Shown: positions 1 to 9,127, counted from the stretch's first letter. The stretch: DNA of 64,000 bases from Dermatophilus congolensis (GCF_900447215.1 NZ_UFYA01000001.1:744001-808000); one strand, 5' to 3'. A program made the numbers and translations. Notes: generated by a model from the letters alone, not told the origin.

Positions 1-2
1 TC

Positions 3-578
3 ATCGAAGCCTCAAACCACGCCCGCATGACCGTTCTGGGGTCACACGGGCGCGGCGAAGTAAGCGGACTGCTGCTCGGCAGCGTCTCCAACGCCGTGGC
101 CGGACACGCACACGGAGTAGTGACCGTCGTACCCGAAAGCACTACCGCAGATAAGAGCGCTCCGGTAGTTGTTGGAGTCAGCGACAGCCCTGATGGTCGC
201 GCCGCAACACGCTTCGCCGCCCAAATGGCATCTGACCTCAACGTTCCACTCATCGCCGTGCGCTGCTGGGGCGCGCTGCGCAGCTGGACCATGACAGACG
301 AAGACCACGCACGTTTCGCTACTGCAATCGAAAACTCATCACGAGCTGTGCTCGAGGAAATCATTGCCACCGAAACCACCACCCACCCACACCTGAAGGT
401 GGAAAAACGCCTCATCCACGGCGGCCCGGAACAAGCTCTACTGGCTACAGCCCAGAACGCTCAACTGATTGTTGTCGGATCACGCGGCAGAGGCGGATTC
501 CACGGGCTACTCATGGGATCCACATCCCGCAGCATCCTGCATGCCGCTCCTGTGCCAGTGACAGTGGTGCACGCCTAA
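3..578 (+). CDS. Tandem universal stress protein (UspA family), 5' end outside the window
   Basis: The frame is already open at the window edge, so the N-terminal part is missing. What remains is the end of one Usp domain with the ATP-loop pattern G-x2-G-x9-G-S (GSHGRG then GS, about residues 14-29 of the visible part) and a complete second Usp domain ending in the same pattern (GSRGRG...GS) before the stop. Two Usp domains in one chain is common in actinobacteria. Such proteins bind ATP in the cytoplasm and are usually induced by hypoxia or stress; the exact role here is not visible. Coding sequence is rich in C at third positions. It converges on the transcarboxylase operon, with a hairpin between them. 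Confidence 0.9.
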   Translation: MEASNHARMTVLGSHGRGEVSGLLLGSVSNAVAGHAHGVVTVVPESTTADKSAPVVVGVSDSPDGRAATRFAAQMASDLNVPLIAVRCWGALRSWTMTDEDHARFATAIENSSRAVLEEIIATETTTHPHLKVEKRLIHGGPEQALLATAQNAQLIVVGSRGRGGFHGLLMGSTSRSILHAAPVPVTVVHA

Positions 579-610
579 CCGCACCAGAACCCAATACACG
601 CCACAACTAA

Positions 611-646
611 CAGGGGTGGTGTAGCCAGCTGACTACACTACCCCTG
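611..646. terminator. Hairpin between convergent genes
   Basis: Two 14-nt arms (611-624 and 633-646) pair with one G-T wobble around an 8-nt loop, between the Usp stop at 578 and the biotin-carrier stop at 662. There is no long T tail, but the symmetry and position suit a bidirectional terminator. Confidence 0.7.
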
Positions 647-661
647 AACAGCGAAATATGT

Positions 662-1033
662 TTAGCTTTCCGCCCACTGTAGGAGCACCTGACCGTTCTG
701 CACGGCCTGCCCCACAGTGACCTCAACGGAAGCAACCACGCCATCCTTGGGCGCGGTCACTTCCGTTTCCATCTTCATCGCTTCCAAGATGAGCAAAGTG
801 TCACCGGACTTGACCTCGGCACCATCTTCAACAAGCACTTTGACAACCGTGCCAGCAATGTTGGCCGTCAAAGCACTCGCCGAGGAGGCAGGAGCTTTCA
901 CCGCGGAGGTAGCAGGAATACCACCACCGAAACCGCCAACCTGGATCGCGCCGAGCTGTTTCTGTTTACGCGTGTCCTCGACCTCGACCTCGACGTCGTA
1001 GACCGAGCCGTTGACTGTGATCTTGAGCTTCAT
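662..1033 (-). CDS. Transcarboxylase 1.3S subunit, biotin carboxyl carrier protein
   Basis: This 123-residue protein carries the biotin that shuttles CO2 between the 5S and 12S subunits. The C-terminal biotinyl domain has the EAMKMET motif, placing the biotinylated lysine at residue 87. Length and lysine position match the classical Propionibacterium 1.3S protein. The N-terminus (MKLKITVNGS) is typical, so I chose this ATG rather than an upstream in-frame start ten codons earlier; a GAGGGA box lies just before it. An Ala/Pro-rich linker (about residues 40-57) separates the N-terminal 5S/12S-binding segment from the biotinyl domain. It is the last gene of the leftward operon 5S-12S-small protein-1.3S. 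Confidence 0.95.
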   Translation of the reverse strand: MKLKITVNGSVYDVEVEVEDTRKQKQLGAIQVGGFGGGIPATSAVKAPASSASALTANIAGTVVKVLVEDGAEVKSGDTLLILEAMKMETEVTAPKDGVVASVEVTVGQAVQNGQVLLQWAES

Positions 1034-1074
1034 ATCTTCCCTCGTATGGCTCTTGCTGGTCATTCACCGGCTGA

Positions 1075-1368
1075 TCATCGAACGTTCGACGACTGCGGTC
1101 GGATGGTGTGCGAATGCTGAATATCACTGCGGCCTTGGTCAGCCCAGCCCGATCCAGACTTCGAGGCGAAGTGGATCTGTTTGATGGTGGCGCGCTTGCC
1201 CAGTGCCGCGGCCACCGCCGCAGAGATAGCGAGAATGACGTCCTCGCTGATCTCTTCGGGGTCGTGAAGTTCAGCAACCCTGCTTTCTAGACGTTCTACG
1301 CGGGCGCTGAGGTCTTGCACGAGTACGCGCAACTGTTCGAGCTCAGAAGGCTCAGACACATCACTCAT
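1075..1368 (-). CDS. Small transcarboxylase-associated protein, MmdE/OadG-tail-like
   Basis: 97 residues lying between the 12S and 1.3S genes. Residues about 5-35 form a predicted heptad helix (EQLRVLVQDLSARVERLESR). A segment at about 38-66 (EEISEDVILAISAAVAAALG then IKQIHFA) resembles the conserved C-terminal tail of OadG/MmdD and the short epsilon subunit (MmdE) of sodium-pumping decarboxylases, which stabilise those complexes. That likeness is from memory of the family pattern, not a search. The rest of the tail is basic and polar. Its position in the operon argues for a role in assembling or stabilising the transcarboxylase. It might instead be a generic acyl-CoA carboxylase helper. Confidence 0.75.
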   Translation of the reverse strand: MSDVSEPSELEQLRVLVQDLSARVERLESRVAELHDPEEISEDVILAISAAVAAALGKRATIKQIHFASKSGSGWADQGRSDIQHSHTIRPQSSNVR

Positions 1369-1419
1369 GGTGTGTTCTCCGTTCTCGTCGACGTGTTCGT
1401 CGTGGTGAAACGTCGCCGA

Positions 1420-2979
1420 TCACATCGGGATGAGGCCGTGCTTCTTGGGCGGTCGGATATCGCGTTTGTTCGCGAGATACTCCAAGGACTGCGCGATCAT
1501 TCGGCGGGTGCTGGCTGGTTCGATGATGTCGTCGACTTGGCTGCGCGCCCCGGCAACGTAAGGGGTGGAGAACGCTTCGCGGTAATGCTGGACCAGTTCG
1601 GCTCGTTTGGCTTCGGGGTCTTCAGCGTTGGCGATTTCTTTGCGGAAGACTACGCCTGCAGCGCCCTCAGCACCCATCACAGCGATCTCAGCGGTAGGCC
1701 ACGCGAATACCCGATCCGCGCCAAGGTCTTTAGAACACATGGCTAGGTAAGAGCCGCCGTATGCCTTACGGAGAACAACAGTGATCTTAGGAACCGTGGC
1801 CGAGCTGTAGGCGAAGAGCATTTTTGCGCCGTGGCGGATGATGCCGCCGTACTCCTGCTCAACCCCAGGCAAGAAGCCGGGAACGTCAACGAGGTTGACT
1901 ACAGGAATGTTGAAGGCGTTGCAGAAACGCACGAACCGGGCAACTTTGTCGGAGGCGTTGATGTCTAGAGAACCAGCGAGGAAGTTGGGCTGATTCGCGA
2001 TGATTCCCACAGATCGACCAGTCACTCGTCCGAAACCGATGACAACGTTCATTGCCCAACCAGCCTGCACCTCGAGGAAATCCGAATCATCAACGATGAG
2101 CGAGATGACCTCGCGGATGTCGTATCCGCGCTTGGTGTCTTCGGGAATGATGTCGTTGAGCTCAGGGATGTCTTCGACATCGTCGTTGCCATCGACGATG
2201 GGGGGCATTTCGGAGTTGTTGCTGGGCAGGAAGCTCAGGAGTTTCTTCGCGATGAGCATGGCTTGAGCGTCATCGTCGGCAACAAAGTGCGTGACACCGG
2301 AGCGGGTCATGTGCGCGCCCGGGCCGCCGAGATCTTCAGCGGAGACTTCCTCTCCCGTGACCTGCTTGATCACACCAGGACCGGTGATGAACATGCGAGA
2401 TTCTTTGGTTTGGATGATGAAGTCGGTTAGTGCGGGGGAGTAGGCGGCACCGCCAGCGCACGGACCAGCGATGATAGAGATCTGTGGCACCACCCCGGAG
2501 AGCGCGACGTTCTGGAAGAACACTTTGCCGTATCCGGATAGCGAGTCGATGCCTTCTTGGACGCGGGCTCCACCGGAGTCGTTGATGAAGATGAAGGGCG
2601 TCCCGTTTTCCAGTGATGCTTTTTGAACGACCGTGACTTTTTCGGACTGTTTTTCACCGGCGGAGCCGCCCATGACGGTGAAGTCTTGGCTGGCGATGTG
2701 AACGGGGCGCCCCAGCACGGTAGCGGAGCCAGTGACGACGCCGTCGGCGGGGGCTTTGGCTTTGTCCATGCCGAACAAAGTGGTGCGGTGTTGAGCGAAG
2801 AGCCCTAGTTCAGCGAAGCTGCCTTCGTCGGCGAGTTCGGTGATGCGTTCACGGGCTGTGAGTTTGCCTTGCTCATGCTGTTTTTCGATGCGGGCTTCGC
2901 CACCGCCAGCTTCGAGTTCTGCGCGGTGGGCGCGGAGTTCTTTGATCCGCTCCGCCATGGTTGTGGGTTTGTCAGCCAT
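1420..2979 (-). CDS. mmdA: Methylmalonyl-CoA carboxyltransferase 12S subunit
   Basis: 519 residues, the usual length for the 12S core or for acyl-CoA carboxylase beta chains. It catalyses transfer of carboxyl from (S)-methylmalonyl-CoA to biotin on the 1.3S subunit, giving propionyl-CoA (half of EC 2.1.3.1). It has the two crotonase-like carboxyltransferase domains: the N-terminal one with GGSAGEKQSEKV and the oxyanion-type glycine stretch CAGGAAYSPAL, and the C-terminal one with the second glycine motif around YGGSYLAMCSK. The start ATG follows an AAGGA box. Taken alone it could be a propionyl-CoA carboxylase beta subunit, but the adjacent 5S gene makes transcarboxylase the better call. Confidence 0.93.
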   Translation of the reverse strand: MADKPTTMAERIKELRAHRAELEAGGGEARIEKQHEQGKLTARERITELADEGSFAELGLFAQHRTTLFGMDKAKAPADGVVTGSATVLGRPVHIASQDFTVMGGSAGEKQSEKVTVVQKASLENGTPFIFINDSGGARVQEGIDSLSGYGKVFFQNVALSGVVPQISIIAGPCAGGAAYSPALTDFIIQTKESRMFITGPGVIKQVTGEEVSAEDLGGPGAHMTRSGVTHFVADDDAQAMLIAKKLLSFLPSNNSEMPPIVDGNDDVEDIPELNDIIPEDTKRGYDIREVISLIVDDSDFLEVQAGWAMNVVIGFGRVTGRSVGIIANQPNFLAGSLDINASDKVARFVRFCNAFNIPVVNLVDVPGFLPGVEQEYGGIIRHGAKMLFAYSSATVPKITVVLRKAYGGSYLAMCSKDLGADRVFAWPTAEIAVMGAEGAAGVVFRKEIANAEDPEAKRAELVQHYREAFSTPYVAGARSQVDDIIEPASTRRMIAQSLEYLANKRDIRPPKKHGLIPM

Positions 2980-3021
2980 GTGTGGTCCTTAAGAATGTGT
3001 GGAGGCGGTTAGGGGCTGTGG

Positions 3022-4524
3022 TCAGGCCGGTTTAACGGTGACGGAGTGGCTCTTGCCTCCGACGGTGACGTTGTAGGTGATGGGGACGCGGATGGGGCCG
3101 TTTTTGGTGTCTCCGGCTTGGGCTGCGCGTTCTGCTTCGAGCTCTTCGGGGCTTTGGCCGACGTTCTTGGGGCCTTCGGGCCGGGTAGCCCAGAAGCCAG
3201 GGGCGACTTTGGGGAACATGGCGTAGGTGAGGACGTCTTCATCAGTGCCGTCGAAGCCGGGGATGTTGGCTGCTTCCTCTTTGAGCTTGTCCCATTCGGG
3301 TTCGATGAGGTCGGCAGGCCGGACAGTGATGGGCTCTTTGCCTGTTTGTGCTTTGGCTTGTTCGACCACTTCGGGGTTCATGTCGCCGATGGTGGTGCCG
3401 TAGTAGCCGAGCATGAGGTCGGCGAACTCGGCGGTGAGGACTTTGTATTTGCCCATGAGGACGTTGAACACCGCTTGGGTGCCAACGATTTGGCTCGAGG
3501 GAGTCACGAGTGGGGGGTATCCGGCGTCTTTGCGGACGCGGGGTACCTCTTCGAGTACTTCTTCGAGGCGGTCGGCAGCTCCCTGTTGTTTGAGCTGGGA
3601 CTCCATGTTGGAGATCATGCCGCCGGGGATTTGGCTATCGAAGATGGCGGTGTCGACGGTGTAGCTCGACATGAACTTCTGGTAGCGGGGTTTGATTTTG
3701 GCGAAGTGCTGTTTGACGTTTTTTAGCAGCTCTTTGTTGAGGTCAGCGATGTAGCCGGTGCCTTCGAGCATTTCTTGGAGGGATTCGGTGGGGTTGTGGC
3801 CCGGCCCTAGGGACATGGAGCTGATGGCAGTGTCGACGACGTCTGCGCCTGCCTCGATGGCTTTCATAAGGGAGACCAGGGTTACTCCGGTGGTGGAGTG
3901 GCAGTGGATGTTGATCTGCATGTCAGGCAGTTCATTTTTGATGGCTTTGACGATGTCGTAAGCCGGTTGGGGTTTGAGTAGGGCTGCCATGTCTTTGAGG
4001 GCAATAGAGTCCACACCCATGTCGGCTAGCTGTTTGGCGAGTTCGACGTAGCCCTCAACGGTGTGCAGCGGGCTGGTGGTGTAGCAGACGGTGCCTTGGG
4101 CGTGCCCGCCGGCGCGTTTAACAGCAGCGATAGCGTGTTCGAGGTTGCGAGGGTCGTTGAGGGCATCGAAGACACGGAAAACATCCATGCCGTTTTCGAC
4201 GGCTTTTTCAACGAAGTGGTCGACGACATCGTCCCCGTAGTGGCGGTAACCCAGGAGGTTCTGCCCGCGCAGCAACATTTGTGTGCGCGTGTTTGGCATG
4301 AGTTTGCGGAAGGTGCGTAGGCGCTCCCACGGGTCTTCGTTGAGGAACCGGATACAGGAGTCGAAGGTGGCTCCGCCCCAGCATTCGACGCTCCAGAAAC
4401 CTGCTTGGTCCAGGTCTGCGCAGGCGTCGACCATGTCCTCGAGTGCCATGCGCGTTGCCATGAGGCTTTGGTGTGCATCGCGGAGTGCGAGTTCGGTGAC
4501 GCCGATCTGTCGCTGCGTGGTCAT
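3022..4524 (-). CDS. Methylmalonyl-CoA carboxyltransferase 5S subunit
   Basis: 500 residues, belonging to the HMGL-like TIM-barrel and PYC/OADA domain family. It transfers the carboxyl group from biotin to pyruvate, making oxaloacetate, and completes the transcarboxylase (EC 2.1.3.1). Visible active-site features are the metal-binding Asp in RDAHQS near residue 17, the lysine that is carbamylated in the family (SIALKDMA), and the HCH metal ligands (NIHCHSTTG). Unlike pyruvate carboxylase it lacks biotin carboxylase and carrier domains, which the 1.3S gene supplies. It is the first gene of the leftward operon. Its 5' end faces ftsE divergently across about 215 bp. An oxaloacetate-decarboxylase alpha chain is the alternative, but no membrane beta subunit is nearby. 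Confidence 0.92.
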   Translation of the reverse strand: MTTQRQIGVTELALRDAHQSLMATRMALEDMVDACADLDQAGFWSVECWGGATFDSCIRFLNEDPWERLRTFRKLMPNTRTQMLLRGQNLLGYRHYGDDVVDHFVEKAVENGMDVFRVFDALNDPRNLEHAIAAVKRAGGHAQGTVCYTTSPLHTVEGYVELAKQLADMGVDSIALKDMAALLKPQPAYDIVKAIKNELPDMQINIHCHSTTGVTLVSLMKAIEAGADVVDTAISSMSLGPGHNPTESLQEMLEGTGYIADLNKELLKNVKQHFAKIKPRYQKFMSSYTVDTAIFDSQIPGGMISNMESQLKQQGAADRLEEVLEEVPRVRKDAGYPPLVTPSSQIVGTQAVFNVLMGKYKVLTAEFADLMLGYYGTTIGDMNPEVVEQAKAQTGKEPITVRPADLIEPEWDKLKEEAANIPGFDGTDEDVLTYAMFPKVAPGFWATRPEGPKNVGQSPEELEAERAAQAGDTKNGPIRVPITYNVTVGGKSHSVTVKPA

Positions 4525-4739
4525 GGTGTGAGGTTGTCACGGTCTTGGTGGGATGCGCGCAACCTTTGGAGAAACCGGGACCAGAGTCACATGGAAGGTG
4601 TGAGCTGGGTTACGGGCTAGTGGATGGGGTTGCGACGCGCCGCTGCAGGAACGGGGTTCGTGTGGGCGAGGCGGCTAGGGTGCTGTGGCGTGTAGCCGGG
4701 GGTTTCTTGTTCGTTTCGTGTTCTGGGAGGGCAGGGGTT

Positions 4740-5459
4740 GTGATCTCGTTCACGGATGTGGTCAAGACGTATCGGCGTGGTGTGAAGCCGGCGTTGGATG
4801 GGGTTTCTTTTGAGGTGGGGGCCGGTGAGTTTGTTTTTGTGGTGGGTGCTTCAGGGTCGGGTAAGTCGACGTTGATTCGGTTGCTGTTGGCTGAGGAGAA
4901 GGTTTCTTCGGGGGAGCTGTCGGCGTTGGGGTGGGATGTGGTGCGGCTGCCGCGTCGGCGGGTGCCGCAGTTGCGTCGTCAGATTGGGGTTGTTTTTCAG
5001 GATTATCGGTTGTTGCCGGATCGGGATGTGCAGGCGAATGTGGCGTATGTGCTGCATGTGTTGGGGTACAACCCTGCGGATGTGGATCGGTTAGTGCCAG
5101 AGACGTTGGATGTGGTGGGGGTGGGGTCGTTAGCGCGGCGGTTGCCGCATGAGTTGAGTGGTGGGGAGCAGCAGCGGGTGGCGTTGGCGCGGGCGTTGGT
5201 GAAGCGGCCGTCGTTGTTGTTGGCGGATGAGCCGACGGGAAATCTGGATCCGGAGGCGACCGAGAGCATTGTTGAGTTGTTGGGGCGGGTGAATGCGGAG
5301 GGGACGACGGTGTTGATGGCTACGCATGATGATCGGGTGGTGGATATGGCTGGTCGGCGGGTGATTGAGCTGTGTGATGGGGTGGTTGTTCGAGATGAGG
5401 TTGGTGGTAGGTATCGGGTGGTGGCTTCGGGTGAGGGGCATGGGGGTGAGCTGCTGTGA
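4740..5459 (+). CDS. ftsE: Cell-division ATP-binding protein FtsE
   Basis: 239 residues from a GTG at 4740 that follows a GGGAGG box nine bases upstream. The frame is open further upstream, but that part is not FtsE-like. It is an ABC ATPase with Walker A GASGSGKST (about residues 36-44), signature LSGGEQQR, Walker B LLLADEPTGNLD and an H-loop in MATHDD. With FtsX it forms a type VII ABC complex at the division septum that activates peptidoglycan hydrolases such as RipC homologues. The stop overlaps the FtsX start by four bases (GTGA). The coding strand is unusually rich in TTG, GTG and CGG codons, like its neighbours to 9.5 kb. Confidence 0.96.
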   Translation: MISFTDVVKTYRRGVKPALDGVSFEVGAGEFVFVVGASGSGKSTLIRLLLAEEKVSSGELSALGWDVVRLPRRRVPQLRRQIGVVFQDYRLLPDRDVQANVAYVLHVLGYNPADVDRLVPETLDVVGVGSLARRLPHELSGGEQQRVALARALVKRPSLLLADEPTGNLDPEATESIVELLGRVNAEGTTVLMATHDDRVVDMAGRRVIELCDGVVVRDEVGGRYRVVASGEGHGGELL

Positions 5460-6361
5460 GGCCGACGTTTTTGGTGCAGGAGGTGGGGGCGGGTTTGCGT
5501 CGCAATCTAGGGGCGTTTGTGTCGATTGTGATTGTGGCGATGGTCAGTGTTGTGTTTTTGGGGGTGGGGATGTTGTCGGGGCGGCAGGTGGATGCTGCGA
5601 AGGGGTATTGGTACGACAAGGTTGAGGTGTCGATTTTTTTGTGTACGGCATCGTCGCCGGATGCGGGGTGTGGGGGTAAGCCGGTGACTGCGGTGCAGCA
5701 GGCGGCGGTGCGGGAGTTGCTGGATGCCTCTTCGAAGGTGGTGGCGTCGTATGAGTTTGAGTCTCAGCATCAGGCGTATGAGCGGTTCCGGGCGCAGTTT
5801 GCGGGTAATCCAGCGTTTGCGCGTACTCCGGCTTCGGCTGTTCCGGCGGCGTTTCGGGTGAAGTTGGTGGATCCGAGTGAGTATGCGGTGGTTCATCAAA
5901 TGTTTGGTGGGATGCCGGGGGTGGCGGCGGTGAAGGATATTCGTCAGGTGGTGGATCCGTTGATTCGGGTGTTGGACTTTTTGCGGGTGACTGCGTGGGG
6001 AGTTGCTGGGGTGATGTCGGTGGCGATGGTGTTGTTGTTGGTGACGACGATTCGTCAGGTGGCGTGGACGAGGCGTCATGAGACTGGGGTGAAGCGGGTG
6101 GTGGGGGCTTCGAAGGGGGCTTTGCAGTTGCCTTTTATGGTGGAGATGGTTGCTGCGGTGCTGGTGGCGTGTGTGCTGGCGGTGGGGGTTTTGTGGGGGG
6201 CGGTGCGTTTTGGGGTGGCTGAGTTGGCTGCAAAGTTTTCTGATTTTGGGTGGATTACTCCGGTGGATGTGTTGGTGGTGGCGCCGGTGTTGGTGGGGTG
6301 CGGGGTTGATGTGGCGGTGGTTGTGTCGTGGGTGGCGTTGGGTCGGTATGTGCGGGTGTGA
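5456..6361 (+). CDS. ftsX: Cell-division membrane protein FtsX
   Basis: 301 residues starting at a GTG overlapping the ftsE stop. Order: one N-terminal membrane segment (AFVSIVIVAMVSVVFLGVGM), an extracytoplasmic domain of about 120 residues containing two cysteines, then three C-terminal membrane segments with the FtsX-domain pattern around RHETGVKRVVGASKG. It couples ATP hydrolysis by FtsE to control of cell-wall hydrolases outside the membrane. The cysteine pair (FLCTASSPDAGCGG) lies early in the extracytoplasmic loop and could form a disulfide. Gene order ftsE-ftsX-smpB is conserved in actinobacteria. Confidence 0.95.
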   Translation: MRPTFLVQEVGAGLRRNLGAFVSIVIVAMVSVVFLGVGMLSGRQVDAAKGYWYDKVEVSIFLCTASSPDAGCGGKPVTAVQQAAVRELLDASSKVVASYEFESQHQAYERFRAQFAGNPAFARTPASAVPAAFRVKLVDPSEYAVVHQMFGGMPGVAAVKDIRQVVDPLIRVLDFLRVTAWGVAGVMSVAMVLLLVTTIRQVAWTRRHETGVKRVVGASKGALQLPFMVEMVAAVLVACVLAVGVLWGAVRFGVAELAAKFSDFGWITPVDVLVVAPVLVGCGVDVAVVVSWVALGRYVRV

Positions 6362-6483
6362 GTCGGGGGTTGGGTGTTGTTGGGGTGCCTGTACGGTGGT
6401 GGAGTCTGAGCGTGAGCTATGGAGTGGTTTGCGCGGTAGTTGTGTGACCAGTGGGAGCACTGGGTTGAGGAAGGCAGTGGCAG

Positions 6484-6963
6484 ATGGCCAAGGAGTCGGG
6501 TGTGAAGGTGATCGCGCGTAATAAGAAGGCGCGTCACGATTATTTGATTGAGGACACCTATGAGGCCGGTCTGGCGTTGATGGGTACTGAGGTGAAGTCG
6601 CTGCGGTTGGGGCGGGCTTCGTTGGTGGATGGGTTTGCGTCGTTTTCGCGTTCGGGTGAGGTGTGGTTGGAGGGTGTGCACATTCCGGAGTATGTGCAGG
6701 GGACATGGACGAATCATTCGGCTCGGCGGCGGCGCAAGTTGTTGTTGCATCGGGCTGAGATCGAGAAGTTGGAGTCCAAGGCCAGGGAGGCAGGGCACAC
6801 GGTGGTGCCGTTGTCGCTGTATTTCAAGGATGGTCGGGTGAAGGTGGAGATTGCGTTGGCCAAGGGTAAGCGGGAGTACGACAAGCGTCAGGCGTTGCGT
6901 GAGCGTCAGGATCGTCGTGAGGCGGAGAGGGCGATGTCGGTGGCGTTTAAGCGGGGTCGGTGA
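6484..6963 (+). CDS. smpB: SsrA-binding protein SmpB
   Basis: 159 residues, the standard length. It binds the tRNA-like end of tmRNA and delivers it to stalled ribosomes. The OB-fold core begins [21 protein letters not shown] and includes the conserved GTEVKSLR and [17 protein letters not shown] motifs. The basic C-terminal tail ([14 protein letters not shown]) is the part that enters the mRNA channel. It is 121 bp after ftsX and about 2.7 kb before the tmRNA gene, with both on the same strand, so the rescue pair lies in one block. Confidence 0.97.
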   Translation: MAKESGVKVIARNKKARHDYLIEDTYEAGLALMGTEVKSLRLGRASLVDGFASFSRSGEVWLEGVHIPEYVQGTWTNHSARRRRKLLLHRAEIEKLESKAREAGHTVVPLSLYFKDGRVKVEIALAKGKREYDKRQALRERQDRREAERAMSVAFKRGR

Positions 6964-7003
6964 GGCGCGGCTGTTTTTTCGTGAATGGGATTGGGGCGTA
7001 GTG

Positions 7004-9013
7004 ATGGGGTTGTTGATGGGTGTGGCTCGGGTAGGTGTTGCCTCGGGGATGCGTCGGTGGGTGGGGCGTGGCGTGTCGGGGCTGTGTGTGGCTGTGGTGT
7101 TGGTAGGTGTGGGTGTTGGTGGGGCGTGGGCGCAGCAGGGGGACCGTATCGCTGATTATCGGGTGGAGTATTCGCTGCGTCCTGATGGTGAGGTGTGGGC
7201 GCGGGAGACGGTGGATTACGTGTTCGGTGGTGGCAAGGACCGGCACGGCATTTTTATGGACTGGACGGTGCGGCGGAATCTTCCGGAAAGTCCGGGGCAT
7301 TTCCGTGAGTACGAGATGTCGATTGTGAATGTGACGAGCCCTACGGGTGCTTCGACGGTGTATGAGAAGCGGGATCGTGGTGGTGTGTTGCGGCTGCAGA
7401 TCGGGGATAAGAAGCGGTCTGTGTCGGGGCGGCAGCGTTACGTGGTCGAGTATCGCGTTAAGGGCGTGGTGAACCGGATTCCGGGTAAGGATGGTGCTGC
7501 CGATACGCAGGAGTTGTTCCTGAACCCGGTGGCGACTCATTGGGAGGCGCCGATTGATCAGGCGACGGTGACGGTGACAGGTCCGGTTGGTTCTGAGCGT
7601 CGGGAATGCTGGGTGGGGGAGGAAGGATCCAGGGATAAGTCTGGGTGTGTTGGGGAGTCTGTGGGGGGTACAGATACTTTCATTGCGACAGGGTTAGGGA
7701 TGCAGGGTGAGAAGCACCTGGGCATGACTGTGGTGACGGGGTATCAGGGTGGGACGGTCAGTAATGATCAGCCGATCATCCGGGAGGGTGATGCTGAGGG
7801 TGGGCGTGCGCTGACGGAGTTTGTGCCGCAGTGGGTGGCTACGGCGATGGGTGCGGGCAGTGTTGGTGTGGGTGGGTTGGCGTTTGTGGGCGCGGTTGTG
7901 GGGGTGGGGGCTGCGTATCGGCGTCGTGGTCGTGATGAGCAGTTTGTTGGGTTGACCCCTGGGGTATTGCCTGGTGGTGAGGATGCGGTGACGGAGGCGG
8001 TGCGGTTGTCTGCGTCTGCTCCGGTGGCGGTGCGTTTTGAGCCTCCGCAGGATTCGCTGCCGGGGTTGATTGGGACGTTGCAGGATGAGTCTGCAGACAT
8101 GGTGGATGTGACGGCCTCGATCGTTGACTTGGCGGTGCGTGGGGTTGTGGTTATTGAGGAGGTTCCGCGTCAGGGGAAGGATTCGGATTGGCGGATTCGT
8201 CGCGGTGAGAACTTTGATGAGGGTCAGCTGCTCAGGTATGAGCGGACTTTGGTGCAGGCGTTGTTGGGGTCTTCGGAGACGGCGTTGTTGTCTTCTCGTC
8301 GTCGGCAGATGGCTACGCGGGTTGATCTGGTCAAGTCGTATATGTATGACGAGGTGACTGCGCGTGGGTGGTTTAGGCAGAACCCGAAGCAGACACGTTC
8401 GGCGTGGGCTGGTTTGGGTGTGATTTTGCTTATCGCGGGTGCTGTTTTGGCTGCTCCGTTGCTGTTTATGTCCGGGACTGTGGCGTTGACTGGTGCGCAG
8501 TTTGGGATGTTTTTGTGTGCTGGTGCTGGGGTCGCTGCCGCTGGCGTGGTGGTGTTGTTGATGGCGCGTTCGATGGTGGCGCGTACGGCGGCAGGTACAG
8601 CTGTGTTGCATCAGGCTCGTGGTTTTAAGGAGTACTTGGTGACGGCTGAGGCGGGGCAGATCCGTTTTGAGGAGGCGGAGAAGGTCTTCAGTCGTTATTT
8701 GCCGTATGCGATTGTTTTTGGGGTGGCAGAGAAGTGGGCGAAGATCTTCGATGAGGTTGTGGCTGCGGCTAAAGCTGAGGGTGCGGTAGTGGATTCGCCG
8801 TCGTGGTATTCCGGTGGCGCTACGGCGTGGGATTACGTGGTTTTCACCTCGATGCTGCGTGATTTTTCGGGAAGTGCTGAGAGTGCTTTTTCTGCCCCGA
8901 TTGACAGCGGTAGCGGTGGGGGGTCTGCGGGCGCTTCAGGGCAAAGCGGTTTTGGTGGGGGCGGTTCAGTTGGTGGTGGTGGTTTTGGTGGAGGTGGTGG
9001 TGGTTCGTGGTGA
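7004..9013 (+). CDS. DUF2207 membrane protein with Gly-rich tail
   Basis: About 669 residues from ATG 7004. A later ATG at 7049 would put the start directly at the signal sequence (MRRWVGRGVSGLCVAVVL...AWA), so the true start is uncertain. Order: signal peptide, a large exported beta-rich DUF2207 domain (visible motif HGIFMDWTVRRN, typical of the family), a membrane segment near VGVGGLAFVGAVVGVGAAYRR, a cytoplasmic stretch, two more membrane segments, and a Gly/Ser-rich C-terminus ending GGGGGGSW. This layout is standard for the family. Function is unknown; the proteins are thought to sit in the cell envelope. Confidence 0.88.
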   Translation: MGLLMGVARVGVASGMRRWVGRGVSGLCVAVVLVGVGVGGAWAQQGDRIADYRVEYSLRPDGEVWARETVDYVFGGGKDRHGIFMDWTVRRNLPESPGHFREYEMSIVNVTSPTGASTVYEKRDRGGVLRLQIGDKKRSVSGRQRYVVEYRVKGVVNRIPGKDGAADTQELFLNPVATHWEAPIDQATVTVTGPVGSERRECWVGEEGSRDKSGCVGESVGGTDTFIATGLGMQGEKHLGMTVVTGYQGGTVSNDQPIIREGDAEGGRALTEFVPQWVATAMGAGSVGVGGLAFVGAVVGVGAAYRRRGRDEQFVGLTPGVLPGGEDAVTEAVRLSASAPVAVRFEPPQDSLPGLIGTLQDESADMVDVTASIVDLAVRGVVVIEEVPRQGKDSDWRIRRGENFDEGQLLRYERTLVQALLGSSETALLSSRRRQMATRVDLVKSYMYDEVTARGWFRQNPKQTRSAWAGLGVILLIAGAVLAAPLLFMSGTVALTGAQFGMFLCAGAGVAAAGVVVLLMARSMVARTAAGTAVLHQARGFKEYLVTAEAGQIRFEEAEKVFSRYLPYAIVFGVAEKWAKIFDEVVAAAKAEGAVVDSPSWYSGGATAWDYVVFTSMLRDFSGSAESAFSAPIDSGSGGGSAGASGQSGFGGGGSVGGGGFGGGGGGSW

Positions 9014-9127
9014 GGTGGTGTTTGAGCACCGCTGGCCGTGATGTGGGGTTAGCGTGGTGAGGTGGGCGCTGCGTGCAGTGTCGGGTGTTTCGTTGTTGCA
9101 CAAGGATGTACGAGGACAGGAGCGGCT

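Noticed and set aside
5507-6706. A 399-codon antisense frame over ftsX
   Set aside because: Composition (His/Pro/Arg-rich) is that of an out-of-frame shadow, and ftsX is unmistakable on the other strand.
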